From Bombus terrestris (lineage: Eukaryota; Arthropoda; Insecta; Hymenoptera; Apidae): DNA of 64,000 nucleotides. The stretch's first letter is position 1. Every line of letters begins with the position of its first letter. The notes under the pieces are model-generated. The model saw nothing but the letters and a program-made list of their open reading frames with translations, was not told the DNA's origin and made no database searches. The stretch is from contig NC_063277.1 of assembly GCF_910591885.1 (NCBI RefSeq), positions 2,976,001 to 3,040,000 of the forward strand. Reading direction: 5' to 3'. Of the stretch, positions 16,516 to 33,600 are shown in pieces. The translations under genes were made by a program, and so were the position numbers.

Positions 16516-17523
16516 AGTATTACCATATCACGTATAACGTTGTATATTATTACTATATAACGTATAAAGTTATATACTATTACTATATGACGTATAACGT
16601 TATATACTATTACTATATAACGTATAACGTTATGTACTATTACTATATAACGTATAACGTTATGTACTATTACTATATAACGTATAACGTTATATACTAT
16701 TACTGTATAACGCATAACGTTATATAATATTACTATATAACGTATAACGTTATATACTATTACTATATAACGTATAACGTTATATACTATTACAATATAA
16801 CGTATAACGATATATACTATTACTATATAACGTATAACGTTATATACTATTACTATATAACGTATAACGTTATATACTATTACTATATAACGTATAACGA
16901 TATATACTATTCCGTACTATCGTATAACGTTATATACTATTACTATATAACGCATAACGTTATATACTATTACTATATAACGTATAACGTTATATACTAT
17001 TACTATATAACGCATAACGTTATGTAATGTTACTATATAACGTATAACGTTATATACTATTACTATATAACGTATAACGTTATATACTATTACTATATAA
17101 CCTATAACGTTATATACTATTACGTAATAACGTATAACGTTATGTACTATTACGTAATAACGTATAACGTTATGTACTATTACGTAATAACGTATAACGT
17201 TATATAGTATTGCCATATCACGTATAACGTTGTATATTATTACGTACTAACGTATAACGTTATCTACTATTACTATATAACGTATAAAGTTATATACTAC
17301 TACTATATAACGTATAACGTCATATACTATTACTATATAACGTACAACGTTATATACTATTACTATATAACGTATAACGTTATATACTATTACTATATAA
17401 CGCATAACGTTATATAATATTACTATATAACGTATAACGTTATATACTATTACTATATAACGTATAACGTTATATACTATTACTATATAACATATAACGT
17501 TATATACTATTACTATATAACGT

Positions 17524-17526
17524 TAT
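17524..17526 (-). repeat. In-place flip of the 3-bp spacer
   Basis: The short spacer between TATATAACGT and ACGTTATATA reads TAT instead of ATA. The corresponding position one super-unit earlier (14,104; offset 3,420) reads ATA. A three-base inversion and three substitutions cannot be told apart from sequence alone, but it matches the behaviour of the long spacer. Confidence 0.7.
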
Positions 17527-20500
17527 ACGTTATATAGTATTACCATATCACGTATAACGTTGTATATTATTACGTACTAACGTATAACGTTATATACTAT
17601 TACTATATATCGTATAACGATATATACTATTCCGTACTATCGTATAACGTTATATACTATTACTATATAACGCATAACGTTATATACTATTACTATATAA
17701 CGTATAACGTTATATACTATTACTATATAACGCATAACGTTATATAATATTACTATATAACGTATAACGTTATATACTATTACGTATTAACGTATAACGT
17801 TATATACTATTACGTAATAGCGTATATCGTTATATAGTATTACCATATCACGTATAACGTTGTATATTATTACGTACTAACGTATAACGTTATATAGTAT
17901 TACCATATCACGTATAACGTTGTATACTATTACGTAATAACGTATAACGTTATATACTATTACGTAATAACGTATAACGTTATATACTATTACTATATAA
18001 CGTATAACGTTATATACTATTACTATATAACGTATAACGTTATATACTATTACTATATGACGTATAACGTTATATACTATTACTATATAACGTATAACGA
18101 TATATACTATTATTATATAACGTATAACGATATATACTATTATTATATAACGTATAACGTTATATACTATTACTATATAACGTATATCGCTATATACTAT
18201 TACTATATAACGTATAACGATATATACTATTACGTATTAACGTATAACGTTATACGCTATTACGTAATAGTATATAACGTTATATAGTATTACCATATCA
18301 CGTATAACGTTGTATATTATTACGTACTAACGTATAACGTTATATACTATTACTATATAACGTATAACGTTATATACCATTACTATATAACGTATAACGA
18401 TATATACTATTACGTATTAAAGTATAACGTTATATAGTATTACCATATCACGTATAACGTTGTATATTATTACGTACTAACGTATAACGTTATATACTAT
18501 TACTATATATCGTATAACGATATATACTATTCCGTACTATCGTATAACGTTATATACTATCACTATATATCGCATAACGTTATATAATATTACTATATAA
18601 CGTATAACGTTTTATACTATTACTATATAACGTATAACGTTATATACTATTACTATATAACGTATAACGTTATATACTATTACTATATAACGTATAACGT
18701 TATATACTATTACTATATAACGTATAACGTTATATACTATTACTATATAACGTATAACGTTATATACTATTACTATATAACGTATAACGTTATATACTAT
18801 TACGTAATAACGTATAACGATATATACTATTACGTATTAACGTATAACGTTATATACTATTACGCAATAACGTATAACGTTATATAGTATTGCCATATCA
18901 CGTATAACGTTGTATATTATTACGTACTAACGTATAACGTTATATACTATTACTATATAACGTATAAAGTTATATACTATTACTATATAACGTATAACGT
19001 TATATACTATTACTATATAACGCATAACGTTATATAATATTACTATATAACGTATAACGTTATATACTATTACTATATAACGTATAACGTTATATACTAT
19101 TACTATATAACGTACAACGTTATATACTATTACTATATAACGTATAACGATATATACTATTACGTATTAACGTATAACTTTATATACTATTACGTAATAG
19201 CGTATAACGTTATATAGTATTACCATATCACGTATAACGATGTATATTATTACGTACTAACGTATAACGTTATATACTATTACTATATAACGTATAAAGT
19301 TATATACTATTACTATATAACGTATAACGTTATATACTATTACTATATAACGTATAACGTTATATACTATTACTATATAACGCATAACGTTATATAATAT
19401 TACTATATAACGTATAACGTTATATACTATTACGTATTAACGTATAACGTTATATACTATTACGTATTAACGTATAACGTTATATACTATTACGTAATAG
19501 CGTATAACGTTATATAGTATTACCATATCACGTATAACGTTGTATATTATTACGTACTAACGTATAACGTTATATACTATTACTATATAACGTATAACGA
19601 TATATACTATTCCGTACTATCGTATAACGTTATATACTATTACTATATAACGCATAACGTTATATACTATTACTATATAACGTATAACGTTATATACTAT
19701 TACTATATAACGCATAACGTTATATAATATTACTATATAACGTATAACGTTGTATACTATTACGTATTAACGTATAACGTTATATACTATTACGTAATAG
19801 CGTATAACGTTATATAGTATTACCATATCACGTATAACGTTGTATATTATTACGTACTAACGTATAACGTTATATAGTATTACCATATCACGTATAACGC
19901 TGTATACTATTACGTAATAACGTATAACGTTATATAGTATTGCCATATCACGTATAACGTTGTATATTATTACGTACTAACGTATAACGTTATATACTAT
20001 TACTATATAACGTATAACGATATATACTATTACTATATAACGCATAACGTTATATAATATTACTATATAACGTATAACGTTTTATACTATTACTATATAA
20101 CGTATAACGTTATATACTATTACTATATGACGTATAACGTTATATACTATTACTATATAACGCATAACGTTATATACTATTACTATATAACGCATAACGT
20201 TATATAATATTACTATATAACGTATAACGTTATATACTATTACTATATAACGTATAACGTTATATACTATTACTATATAACGTATAACGTTATATACTAT
20301 TACTATATAACGTATAACGATATATACTATTACGTATTAAAGTATAACGTTATATAGTATTACCATATCACGTATAACGTTGTATATTATTACGTACTAA
20401 CGTATAACGTTATATACTATTACTATATAACGTATAACGATATATACTATTCCGTACTATCGTATAGCGTTATATACTATTACTATATAACGCATAACGT

Positions 20501-20866
20501 TATATACTATTACTATATAACGTATAACGTTATATACTATTACTATATAACGCATAACGTTATATAATATTACTATATAAAGTATAACGTTATATACTAT
20601 TACGTATTAACGTATAACGTTATATACTATTACGTAATAGCGTATATCGTTATATAGTATTACCATATCACGTATAACGTTGTATATTATTACGTACTAA
20701 CGTATAACGTTATATAGTATTACCATATCACGTATAACGTTGTATACTATTACGTAATAACGTATAACGTTATATACTATTACGTAATAACGTATAACGT
20801 TATATAGTATTGCCATATCAAGTATAACGTTGTATATTATTACGTACTAACGTATAACGTTATATA

Positions 20867-20873
20867 GTAATAG
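20867..20873 (-). repeat. In-place flip of the 7-bp spacer
   Basis: Between intact arms the spacer reads GTAATAG, the exact reverse complement of CTATTAC, with no length change. The homologous monomers at about 2,990 (block A) and 26,867 (internal duplicate) are unflipped, so the flip is derived in block B. Confidence 0.88.
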
Positions 20874-23800
20874 TATATAACGTATAAAGTTATATACTAC
20901 TACTATATAACGTATAACGTCATATACTATTACTATATAACGTACAACGTTATATACTATTACGTAATAGCGTATATCGTTATATAGTATTACCATATCA
21001 AGTATAACGTTGTATATTATTACGTACTAACGTATAACGTTATATACTATTACTATATAACGTATAACGATATATACTATTCCGTACTATCGTATAACGT
21101 TATATACTATTACTATATATCGCATAACGTTATATAATATTACTATATAACATATAACGTTTTATACTATTACTATATAACGTATAACGTTATATACTAT
21201 TACTATATAACGTATAACGTTATATACTATTACTATATAACGTATAACGTTATATACTATTACGTAATAACGTATAACGTTATATACTATTACGCAATAA
21301 CGTATAACGTTATATAGTATTGCCATATCACGTATAACGTTGTATATTATTACGTACTAACGTATAACGTTATATACTATTACTATATAACGTATAAAGT
21401 TATATACTATTACTATATAACGTATAACGTTATATACTATTACTATATAACGTATAACGTTATATACTATTACTATATAACGCATAACGTTATATAATAT
21501 TACTATATAACGTATAACGTTATATACTATTACTATATAACGTATAACGTTATATACTATTACTATATAACGTATAACGATATATACTATTACGTATTAA
21601 CGTATAACTTTATATACTATTACGTAATAGCGTATAACGTTATATAGTATTACCATATCACGTATAACGATGTATATTATTACGTACTAACGTATAACGT
21701 TATATACTATTACTATATAACGTATAAAGTTATATACTATTACTATATAACGTATAACGTTATATACTATTACTATATAACGTATAACGTTATATACTAT
21801 TACTATATAACGCATAACGTTATATAATATTACTATATAACGTATAACGTTATATACTATTACTATATAACGTATAACGTTATATACTATTACAATATAA
21901 CGTATAACGATATATACTATTACTATATAACGTATAACGTTATATACTATTACTATATAACGTATAACGTTATATACTATTACTATATAACGTATAACGA
22001 TATATACTATTCCGTACTATCGTATAACGTTATATACTACTACTATATAACGCATAACGTTATATACTATTACTATATAACGTATAACGTTATATACTAT
22101 TACTATATAACGCATAACGTTATATAATGTTACTATATAACGTATAACGTTATATACTATTACTATATAACGTATAACGTTATATACTATTACTATATAA
22201 CGTATAACGTTATACACTATTACGTAATAACGTATAACGTTATGTACTATTACGTAATAACGTATAACGTTATATAGTATTACCATATCTCGTATAACGT
22301 TGTATATTATTACGTACTAACGTATAACGTTATATACTATTACTATATAACGTATAAAGTTATATACTACTACTATATAACGTATAACGTCATATACTAT
22401 TACTATATAACGTACAACGTTATATACTATTACTATATAACGTATAACGTTATATACTATTACTATATAACGCATAACGTTATATAATATTACTATATAA
22501 CGTATAACGTTATATACTATTACTATATAACGTATAACGTTATATACTATTACTATATAACGTATAACGTTATATACTATTACTATATAACGTATAACGA
22601 TATATACTATTCCGTACTATCGTATAGCGTTATATACTATTACTATATAACGCATAACGTTATATACTATTACTATATAACGTATAACGTTATATACTAT
22701 TACTATATAACGCATAACGTTATATAATATTACTATATAACGTATAACGTTATATACTATTACGTATTAACGTATAACGTTATATCCTATTACGTAATAG
22801 CGTATATCGTTATATAGTATTACCATATCACGTATAACGTTGTATATTATTACGTACTAACGTATAACGTTATATAGTATTACCATATCACGTATAACGT
22901 TGTATACTATTACGTAATAACGTATAACGTTATATACTATTACGTAATAACGTATAACGTTATATAGTATTGCCATATCAAGTATAACGTTGTATATTAT
23001 TACGTACTAACGTATAACGTTATATACTATTACTATATAACGTATAAAGTTATATACTACTACTATATAACGTATAACGTCATATACTATTACTATATAA
23101 CGTACAACGTTATATACTATTACGTAATAGCGTATATCGTTATATAGTATTACCATATCAAGTATAACGTTGTATATTATTACGTACTAACGTATAACGT
23201 TATATACTATTACTATATAACGTATAACGATATATACTATTCCGTACTATCGTATAACGTTATATACTATTACTATATATCGCATAACGTTATATAATAT
23301 TACTATATAACATATAACGTTTTATACTATTACTATATAACGTATAACGTTATATACTATTACTATATAACGTATAACGTTATATACTATTACTATATAA
23401 CGTATAACGTTATATACTATTACGTAATAACGTATAACGTTATATACTATTACGCAATAACGTATAACGTTATATAGTATTGCCATATCACGTATAACGT
23501 TGTATATTATTACGTACTAACGTATAACGTTATATACTATTACTATATAACGTATAAAGTTATATACTATTACTATATAACGTATAACGTTATATACTAT
23601 TACTATATAACGTATAACGTTATATACTATTACTATATAACGCATAACGTTATATAATATTACTATATAACGTATAACGTTATATACTATTACTATATAA
23701 CGTATAACGTTATATACTATTACTATATAACGTATAACGATATATACTATTACGTATTAACGTATAACTTTATATACTATTACGTAATAGCGTATAACGT

Positions 23801-25456
23801 TATATAGTATTACCATATCACGTATAACGATGTATATTATTACGTACTAACGTATAACGTTATATACTATTACTATATATCGTATAAAGTTATATACTAT
23901 TACTATATAACGTATAACGTTATATACTATTACTATATAACGTATAACGTTATATACTATTACTATATAACGCATAACGTTATATAATATTACTATATAA
24001 CGTATAACGTTATATACTATTACTATATAACGTATAACGTTATATACTATTACAATATAACGTATAACGATATATACTATTACTATATAACGTATAACGT
24101 TATATACTATTACTATATAACGTATAACGTTATATACTATTACTATATAACGTATAACGATATATACTATTCCGTACTATCGTATAACGTTATATACTAC
24201 TACTATATAACGCATAACGTTATATACTATTACTATATAACGTATAACGTTATATACTATTACTATATAACGCATAACGTTATATAATGTTACTATATAA
24301 CGTATAACGTTATATACTATTACTATATAACGTATAACGTTATATACTATTACTATATAACGTATAACGTTATACACTATTACGTAATAACGTATAACGT
24401 TATGTACTATTACGTAATAACGTATAACGTTATATAGTATTACCATATCTCGTATAACGTTGTATATTATTACGTACTAACGTATAACGTTATATACTAT
24501 TACTATATAACGTATAAAGTTATATACTACTACTATATAACGTATAACGTCATATACTATTACTATATAACGTACAACGTTATATACTATTACTATATAA
24601 CGTATAACGTTATATACTATTACTATATAACGCATAACGTTATATAATATTACTATATAACGTATAACGTTATATACTATTACTATATAACGTATAACGT
24701 TATATACTATTACTATATAACGTATAAGGTTATATACTATTACTATATAACGTATAACGATATATACTATTACGTAATAACGTATAACGTTATATACTAT
24801 TACGTAATAACGTATAACGTTATATAGTATTGCCATATCACGTATAACGTTGTATATTATTACGTACTAACTTATAACGTTATATACTATTACTATATAA
24901 CGTATAACGTTATATACTATTACTATATAACGTATAACGTTATACGTTATTACGTAATAACGTATTACGTTATATAGTATTGCCATATCACGTATAACGT
25001 TGTATATTATTACGTACTAACGTATAACGTTATATACTATTACTATATAACGTATAAAGTTATATACTATTACTATATAACGTATAACGTTATATACTAT
25101 TACTATATAACGTATAACGTTATATACTATTACTATATAACGTATAACGTTATATACTATTACTATATAACGCATAACGTTATATAATATTACTATATAA
25201 CGTATAACGTTATATACTATTACTATATAACGTATAAAGTTATATACTATTACTATATAACGTATAACGTTATATACTATTACTATATAACGTATAACGT
25301 TATATACTATTACGTAATAACGTATAACGTTATATACTATTACGTAATAACGTATAACGTTATATACTATTACGTAATAACGTATAACGTTATATAGTAT
25401 TGCCATATCACGTATAACGTTGTATATTATTACGTACTAACGTATAACGTTATATA

Positions 25457-25463
25457 GTAATAG
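25457..25463 (-). repeat. In-place flip of the 7-bp spacer
   Basis: GTAATAG replaces CTATTAC between intact arms. The homologous positions near 7,730 and 30,227 are unflipped. Confidence 0.88.
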
Positions 25464-25885
25464 TATATAACGTATAGCGTTATATACTATTACTATATAA
25501 CGTATAACGTTATATACTATTACTATATAACGTATAACGATATATACTATTCCGTACTATCGTATAACGTTATATACTATTACTATATAACGCATAACGT
25601 TATATACTATTACTATATAACGTATCACGTTATATACTATTACTATATAACGCATAACGTTATATAATATTACTATATAACGTATAATGTCATATACTAT
25701 TACTATATAACGTATAACGTTATATACTATTACTATATAACGTATGACGTTATATACTATTACTATATAACGTGTAACGTTATATACTATTACTATATAA
25801 CGTATAACGTTATATACTATTACTATATAACGCATAACGTTATATAATATTACTATATAACGTATAACGTTATATACTATTACGT

Positions 25886-28800
25886 AATAACGTATAACGC
25901 TGTATACTATTACGTAATAACGTATAACGTTATATAGTATTGCCATATCACGTATAACGTTGTATATTATTACGTACTAACGTATAACGTTATATACTAT
26001 TACTATATAACGTATAACGATATATACTATTACTATATAACGCATAACGTTATATAATATTACTATATAACGTATAACGTTTTATACTATTACTATATAA
26101 CGTATAACGTTATATACTATTACTATATGACGTATAACGTTATATACTATTACTATATAACGCATAACGTTATATACTATTACTATATAACGCATAACGT
26201 TATATAATATTACTATATAACGTATAACGTTATATACTATTACTATATAACGTATAACGTTATATACTATTACTATATAACGTATAACGTTATATACTAT
26301 TACTATATAACGTATAACGATATATACTATTACGTATTAAAGTATAACGTTATATAGTATTACCATATCACGTATAACGTTGTATATTATTACGTACTAA
26401 CGTATAACGTTATATACTATTACTATATAACGTATAACGATATATACTATTCCGTACTATCGTATAGCGTTATATACTATTACTATATAACGCATAACGT
26501 TATATACTATTACTATATAACGTATAACGTTATATACTATTACTATATAACGCATAACGTTATATAATATTACTATATAAAGTATAACGTTATATACTAT
26601 TACGTATTAACGTATAACGTTATATACTATTACGTAATAGCGTATATCGTTATATAGTATTACCATATCACGTATAACGTTGTATATTATTACGTACTAA
26701 CGTATAACGTTATATAGTATTACCATATCACGTATAACGTTGTATACTATTACGTAATAACGTATAACGTTATATACTATTACGTAATAACGTATAACGT
26801 TATATAGTATTGCCATATCAAGTATAACGTTGTATATTATTACGTACTAACGTATAACGTTATATACTATTACTATATAACGTATAAAGTTATATACTAC
26901 TACTATATAACGTATAACGTCATATACTATTACTATATAACGTACAACGTTATATACTATTACGTAATAGCGTATATCGTTATATAGTATTACCATATCA
27001 AGTATAACGTTGTATATTATTACGTACTAACGTATAACGTTATATACTATTACTATATAACGTATAACGATATATACTATTCCGTACTATCGTATAACGT
27101 TATATACTATTACTATATATCGCATAACGTTATATAATATTACTATATAACATATAACGTTTTATACTATTACTATATAACGTATAACGTTATATACTAT
27201 TACTATATAACGTATAACGTTATATACTATTACTATATAACGTATAACGATATATACTATTACGTATTAAAGTATAACGTTATATAGTATTACCATATCA
27301 CGTATAACGTTGTATATTATTACGTACTAACGTATAACGTTATATACTATTACTATATAACGTATAACGATATATACTATTCCGTACTATCGTATAGCGT
27401 TATATACTATTACTATATAACGCATAACGTTATATACTATTACTATATAACGTATAACGTTATATACTATTACTATATAACGCATAACGTTATATAATAT
27501 TACTATATAACGTATAACGTTATATACTATTACGTATTAACGTATAACGTTATATACTATTACGTAATAGCGTATATCGTTATATAGTATTACCATATCA
27601 CGTATAACGTTGTATATTATTACGTACTAACGTATAACGTTATATAGTATTACCATATCACGTATAACGTTGTATACTATTACGTAATAACGTATAACGT
27701 TATATACTATTACGTAATAACGTATAACGTTATATAGTATTGCCATATCAAGTATAACGTTGTATATTATTACGTACTAACGTATAACGTTATATACTAT
27801 TACTATATAACGTATAAAGTTATATACTATTACTATATAACGTATAACGTCATATACTATTACTATATAACGTACAACGTTATATACTATTACGTAATAG
27901 CGTATATCGTTATATAGTATTACCATATCAAGTATAACGTTGTATATTATTACGTACTAACGTATAACGTTATATACTATTACTATATAACGTATAACGA
28001 TATATACTATTCCGTACTATCGTATAACGTTATATACTATTACTATATATCGCATAACGTTATATAATATTACTATATAACATATAACGTTTTATACTAT
28101 TACTATATAACGTATAACGTTATATACTATTACTATATAACGTATAACGTTATATACTATTACTATATAACGTATAACGTTATATACTATTACGTAATAA
28201 CGTATAACGTTATATACTATTACGCAATAACGTATAACGTTATATAGTATTGCCATATCACGTATAACGTTGTATATTATTACGTACTAACGTATAACGT
28301 TATATACTATTACTATATAACGTATAAAGTTATATACTATTACTATATAACGTATAACGTTATATACTATTACTATATAACGTATAACGTTATATACTAT
28401 TACTATATAACGCATAACGTTATATAATATTACTATATAACGTATAACGTTATATACTATTACTATATAACGTATAACGTTATATACTATTACTATATAA
28501 CGTATAACGATATATACTATTACGTATTAACGTATAACTTTATATACTATTACGTAATAGCGTATAACGTTATATAGTATTACCATATCACGTATAACGA
28601 TGTATATTATTACGTACTAACGTATAACGTTATATACTATTACTATATAACGTATAAAGTTATATACTATTACTATATAACGTATAACGTTATATACTAT
28701 TACTATATAACGTATAACGTTATATACTATTACTATATAACGCATAACGTTATATAATATTACTATATAACGTATAACGTTATATACTATTACTATATAA

Positions 28801-30658
28801 CGTATAACGTTATATACTATTACAATATAACGTATAACGATATATACTATTACTATATAACGTATAACGTTATATACTATTACTATATAACGTATAACGT
28901 TATATACTATTACTATATAACGTATAACGATATATACTATTCCGTACTATCGTATAACGTTATATACTACTACTATATAACGCATAACGTTATATACTAT
29001 TACTATATAACGTACAACGTTATATACTATTACTATATAACGCATAACGTTATATAATGTTACTATATAACGTATAACGTTATATACTATTACTATATAA
29101 CGTATAACGATATATACTATTCCGTACTATCGTATAGCGTTATATACTATTACTATATAACGCATAACGTTATATAATATTACTATATAACGTATAACGT
29201 TATATACTATTACTATATAACGCATAACGTTATATAATATTACTATATAACGTATAACGTTATATACTATTACGTATTAACGTATAACGTTATATACTAT
29301 TACGTAATAGCGTATAACGTCATATACTATTACTATATAACGTACAACGTTATATACTATTACTATATAACGTATAACGTTATATACTATTACTATATAA
29401 CGCATAACGTTATATAATATTACTATATAACGTATAACGTTATATACTATTACTATATAACGTATAACGTTATATACTATTACTATATAACGTATAAGGT
29501 TATATACTATTACTATATAACGTATAACGATATATACTATTACGTAATAACGTATAACGTTATATACTATTACGTAATAACGTATAACGTTATATAGTAT
29601 TGCCATATCACGTATAACGTTGTATATTATTACGTACTAACTTATAACGTTATATACTATTACTATATAACGTATAACGTTATATACTATTACTATATAA
29701 CGTATAACGTTATATATTATTACGTAATAACGTATTACGTTATATAGTATTGCCATATCACGTATAACGTTGTATATTATTACGTACTAACGTATAACGT
29801 TATATACTATTACTATATAACGTATAAAGTTATATACTATTACTATATAACGTATAACGTTATATACTATTACTATATAACGTATAACGTTATATACTAT
29901 TACTATATAACGTATAACGTTATATACTATTACTATATAACGCATAACGTTATATAATATTACTATATAACGTATAACGTTATATACTATTACTATATAA
30001 CGTATAAAGTTATATACTATTACTATATAACGTATAACGTTATATACTATTACTATATAACGTATAACGTTATATACTATTACGTAATAACGTATAACGT
30101 TATATACTATTACGTAATAACGTATAACGTTATATACTATTACGTAATAACGTATAACGTTATATAGTATTGCCATATCACGTATAACGTTGTATATTAT
30201 TACGTACTAACGTATAACGTTATATACTATTACTATATAACGTATAGCGTTATATACTATTACTATATAACGTATAACGTTATATACTATTACTATATAA
30301 CGTATAACGATATATACTATTCCGTACTATCGTATAACGTTATATACTATTACTATATAACGCATAACGTTATATACTATTACTATATAACGTATCACGT
30401 TATATACTATTACTATATAACGCATAACGTTATATAATATTACTATATAACGTATAATGTCATATACTATTACTATATAACGTATAACGTTATATACTAT
30501 TACTATATAACGTATGACGTTATATACTATTACTATATAACGTGTAACGTTATATACTATTACTATATAACGTATAACGTTATATACTATTACTATATAA
30601 CGCATAACGTTATATAATATTACTATATAACGTATAACGTTATATACTATTACTATAT
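25886..30658. repeat. Internal tandem duplication of block B (6.0 kb minus about 1.2 kb)
   Basis: Sequence from about 25,890 to 27,240 matches 19,890-21,240 at an offset of exactly 6,000 bp (200 monomers). The match then jumps, and 27,361 to about 30,650 matches 22,591 to about 25,880 at an offset of 4,770 bp (159 monomers). The simplest history is a 6.0-kb tandem duplication followed by loss of about 1,230 bp inside the new copy. The 120 bp missing from block B near 22.59 kb is present here at 27,241-27,360, so B lost it after this duplication. One 210-bp patch (29,101-29,310) does not follow the alignment. Confidence 0.72.
29101..29310. repeat. 210-bp conversion-like patch
   Basis: On both sides the sequence aligns to block B at an offset of 4,770 bp. 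Within these seven monomers it does not match 24,331-24,540 but is almost identical to 27,361-27,570 (CGATATATAC, TATTCCGTAC, CGTATAGCG, then TATTACGTATTAA and TACGTAATAG). Length is unchanged. Non-reciprocal copying (gene conversion) is the simplest reading; two compensating unequal exchanges would also do it. Confidence 0.72.
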
Positions 30659-30685
30659 CGTATAACGTTATATACTATTACTATA
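30658..30685. repeat. 28-bp monomer, second copy of lineage 1
   Basis: It has the same 2-base loss and flanks as 8,161, at an offset of 22,497 bp. This supports duplication of the surrounding block rather than independent deletion. Confidence 0.9.
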
Positions 30686-33600
30686 TAACGTATAACGTTA
30701 TATACTATTACTATATAACGTATAACGTTATATACTATTACTATATAACGTATAGCGTTATATACTATTACGTAATAACGTATAGCGTTATATAGTATTA
30801 ACATATCACGTATAACGTTGTATATTATTACGTACTAACGTATAACGTTATATACTATTACTATATAACGTATAACGATATATACTATTCCGTACTATCG
30901 TATAACGTTATATACTATTACTATATAACGCATAACGTTATATACTATTACTATATAACGTATAACGTTATATACTATTACTATATAACGCATAACGTTA
31001 TATAATATTACTATATAACGTATAACGTAATATACTATTACGTATTAACGTATAACGTTATATACTATTACGTAATAGCGTATATCGTTATATAGTATTA
31101 CCATATCACGTGTAACGTTGTATATTATTACGTACTAACGTATAACGTTATATAGTATTACCATATCACGTATAACGTTGTATACTATTACGTAATAACG
31201 TATAACGTTATATACTATTACGTAATAGCGTATAACGTTATACAGTATTACCATATCACGTATAACGTTGTATATTATTACTATATAACGTATAAAGTTA
31301 TATACTATTACTATATGACGTATAACGTTATATACTATTACTATATAACGCATAACGTTATATACTATTACTATATAACGCATAACGTTATATAATATTA
31401 CTATATAACGTATAACGTTATGTACTATTACTATATAACGTATAACGTTATGTACTATTACTATATAACGTATAACGTTATATACTATTACTATATAACG
31501 CATAACGTTATATAATATTACTATATAACGTATAACGTTATATACTATTACTATATAACGTATAACGTTATATACTATTACAATATAACGTATAACGATA
31601 TATACTATTACTATATAACGTATAACGTTATATACTATTACTATATAACGTATAACGTTATATACTATTACTATATAACGCATAACGTTATGTAATGTTA
31701 CTATATAACGTATAACGTTATATCCTATTCCGTACTATCGTATAACGTTATATACTATTACTATATAACGCATAACGTTATATACTATTACTATATAACG
31801 TATAACGTTATATACTATTACTATATAACGCATAACGTTATGTAATGTTACTATATAACGTATAACGTTATATACTATTACTATATAACGTATAACGTTA
31901 TATACTATTACTATATAACGTATAACGTTATATACTATTACGTAATAACGTATAACGTTATGTACTATTACGTAATAACGTATAACGTTATGTACTATTA
32001 CGTAATAACGTATAACGTTATATAGTATTGCCATATCACGTATAACGTTGTATATTATTACGTACTAACGTATAACGTTATCTACTATTACTATATAACG
32101 TATAAAGTTATATACTACTACTATATAACGTATAACGTCATATACTAATACTATATAACGTACAACGTTATATACTATTACTATATAACGTATAACGTTA
32201 TATACTATTACTATATAACGCATAACGTTATATAATATTACTATATAACGTATAACGTTATATACTATTACTATATAACGTATAACGTTATATACTATTA
32301 CTATATAACGTATAACGTTATATACTATTACTATATAACGTATAACGATATACACTATTACGTAATAACGTATAACGTTATATACTATTACTATATAACG
32401 TATAACGTTATATACTATTACGTAATAACGTATTACATTATATAGTATTGCCATATCACGTATAACGTTGTATATTATTACGTACTAACGTATAACGTTA
32501 TATACTATTACTATATAACGTATAAAGTTATATACTATTACTATATAACGTATAACGTTATATACTATTACTATATAACGTATAACGTTATATACTATTA
32601 CTATATTACGCATAACGTTATATACTTTTACTATATAACGTATAACGTTATATACTATTACTATATAACGTATAACGTTATATACTATTACGTAATAACG
32701 TATAACGTTATATACTATTACGCAATAACGTATAACGTTATATAGTATTGCCATATCACGTGTAACGTTGTATATTATTACGTACTAACGTATAACGTTA
32801 TATACTATTACTATATAACGCATAACGTTATATGATATTACTATATAACGTATATCGTTTTATACTATTACTATATAACGTATAACGTTATATACTATTA
32901 CGTAATAACGTATTACGTTATATAGTATTGCCATATCACGTATAACGTTGTATATTATTACGTACTAACGTATAACGTTATATACTATTACTATATAACG
33001 TATAACGTTATATACTATTACTATATAACGTATAACGATATATACTATTCCGTACTATCGTATAACGTTATATACTATTACTATATAACGTATAACGTTA
33101 TATACTATTACTATATAACGTATAACGTTATATACTATTACTATATAACGTATAACGTTATATACTATTACTATATAACGTATAACGTTATATACTATTA
33201 CTATATAACGTATATCGTTATATACTATTACTATATAACGCATAACGTTATATAATGTTACTATATAACGTATAACGTTATATACTATTACTATATAACG
33301 TATAACGTTATATACTATTACTATATAACGCATAACGTTATATAATATTACTATATAACGTATAACGATATATACTATTATTATATAACGTATAACGTTA
33401 TATACTATTACTATATAACGTATATCGCTATATACTATTACTATGTAACGTATAACGATATATACTACTACGTATTAACGTATAACGTTATATACTTTTA
33501 CGTAATGGCGTATAACGTTATACAGTATTACCATATCACGTATAACGTTGTATATTATTACGTACTAACGTATGCGTTATATACTATTACTATATAACGT

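Larger units (their letters stand above)
11157..17877. repeat. 1.86/1.56-kb HOR run forming a 3.42-kb super-unit
   Basis: The rare monomer beginning CCTATAACG occurs at 11,821, 13,681, 15,241 and 17,101, spaced 1,860, 1,560 and 1,860 bp (62, 52 and 62 monomers). The spacings alternate, and the third interval resembles the first while the sequence after 17,101 resembles that after 13,681. The true period is therefore 3,420 bp (114 monomers). Other markers travel with the anchor: TATGTAATGTTAC, two successive TATGTAC monomers, TATCTAC, TACAACG and CGTCATATAC. A 90-bp duplication at 14,191-14,370 and a flipped 3-bp spacer at 17,524 distinguish individual copies. Confidence 0.8.
17878..25885. repeat. 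Satellite block B, second copy of block A
   Basis: Alignment by eye starts at position 1 against 17,878 (offset 17,877). The offset drops to 17,757 after block B lacks 120 bp (present at 4,714-4,833 in A) and then to 17,727. Private variants are shared, including ATATCT at 4,411 and 22,288, CGTATAAGG at 7,003 and 24,721, and CGTATCACG with CGTGTAACG near 7,890-8,050 and 25,620-25,780. Similarity to A ends at 25,885, just before the place where A has its 28-mer. Two in-place flips of the 7-bp spacer (20,867 and 25,457) are private to this copy. Confidence 0.8.
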
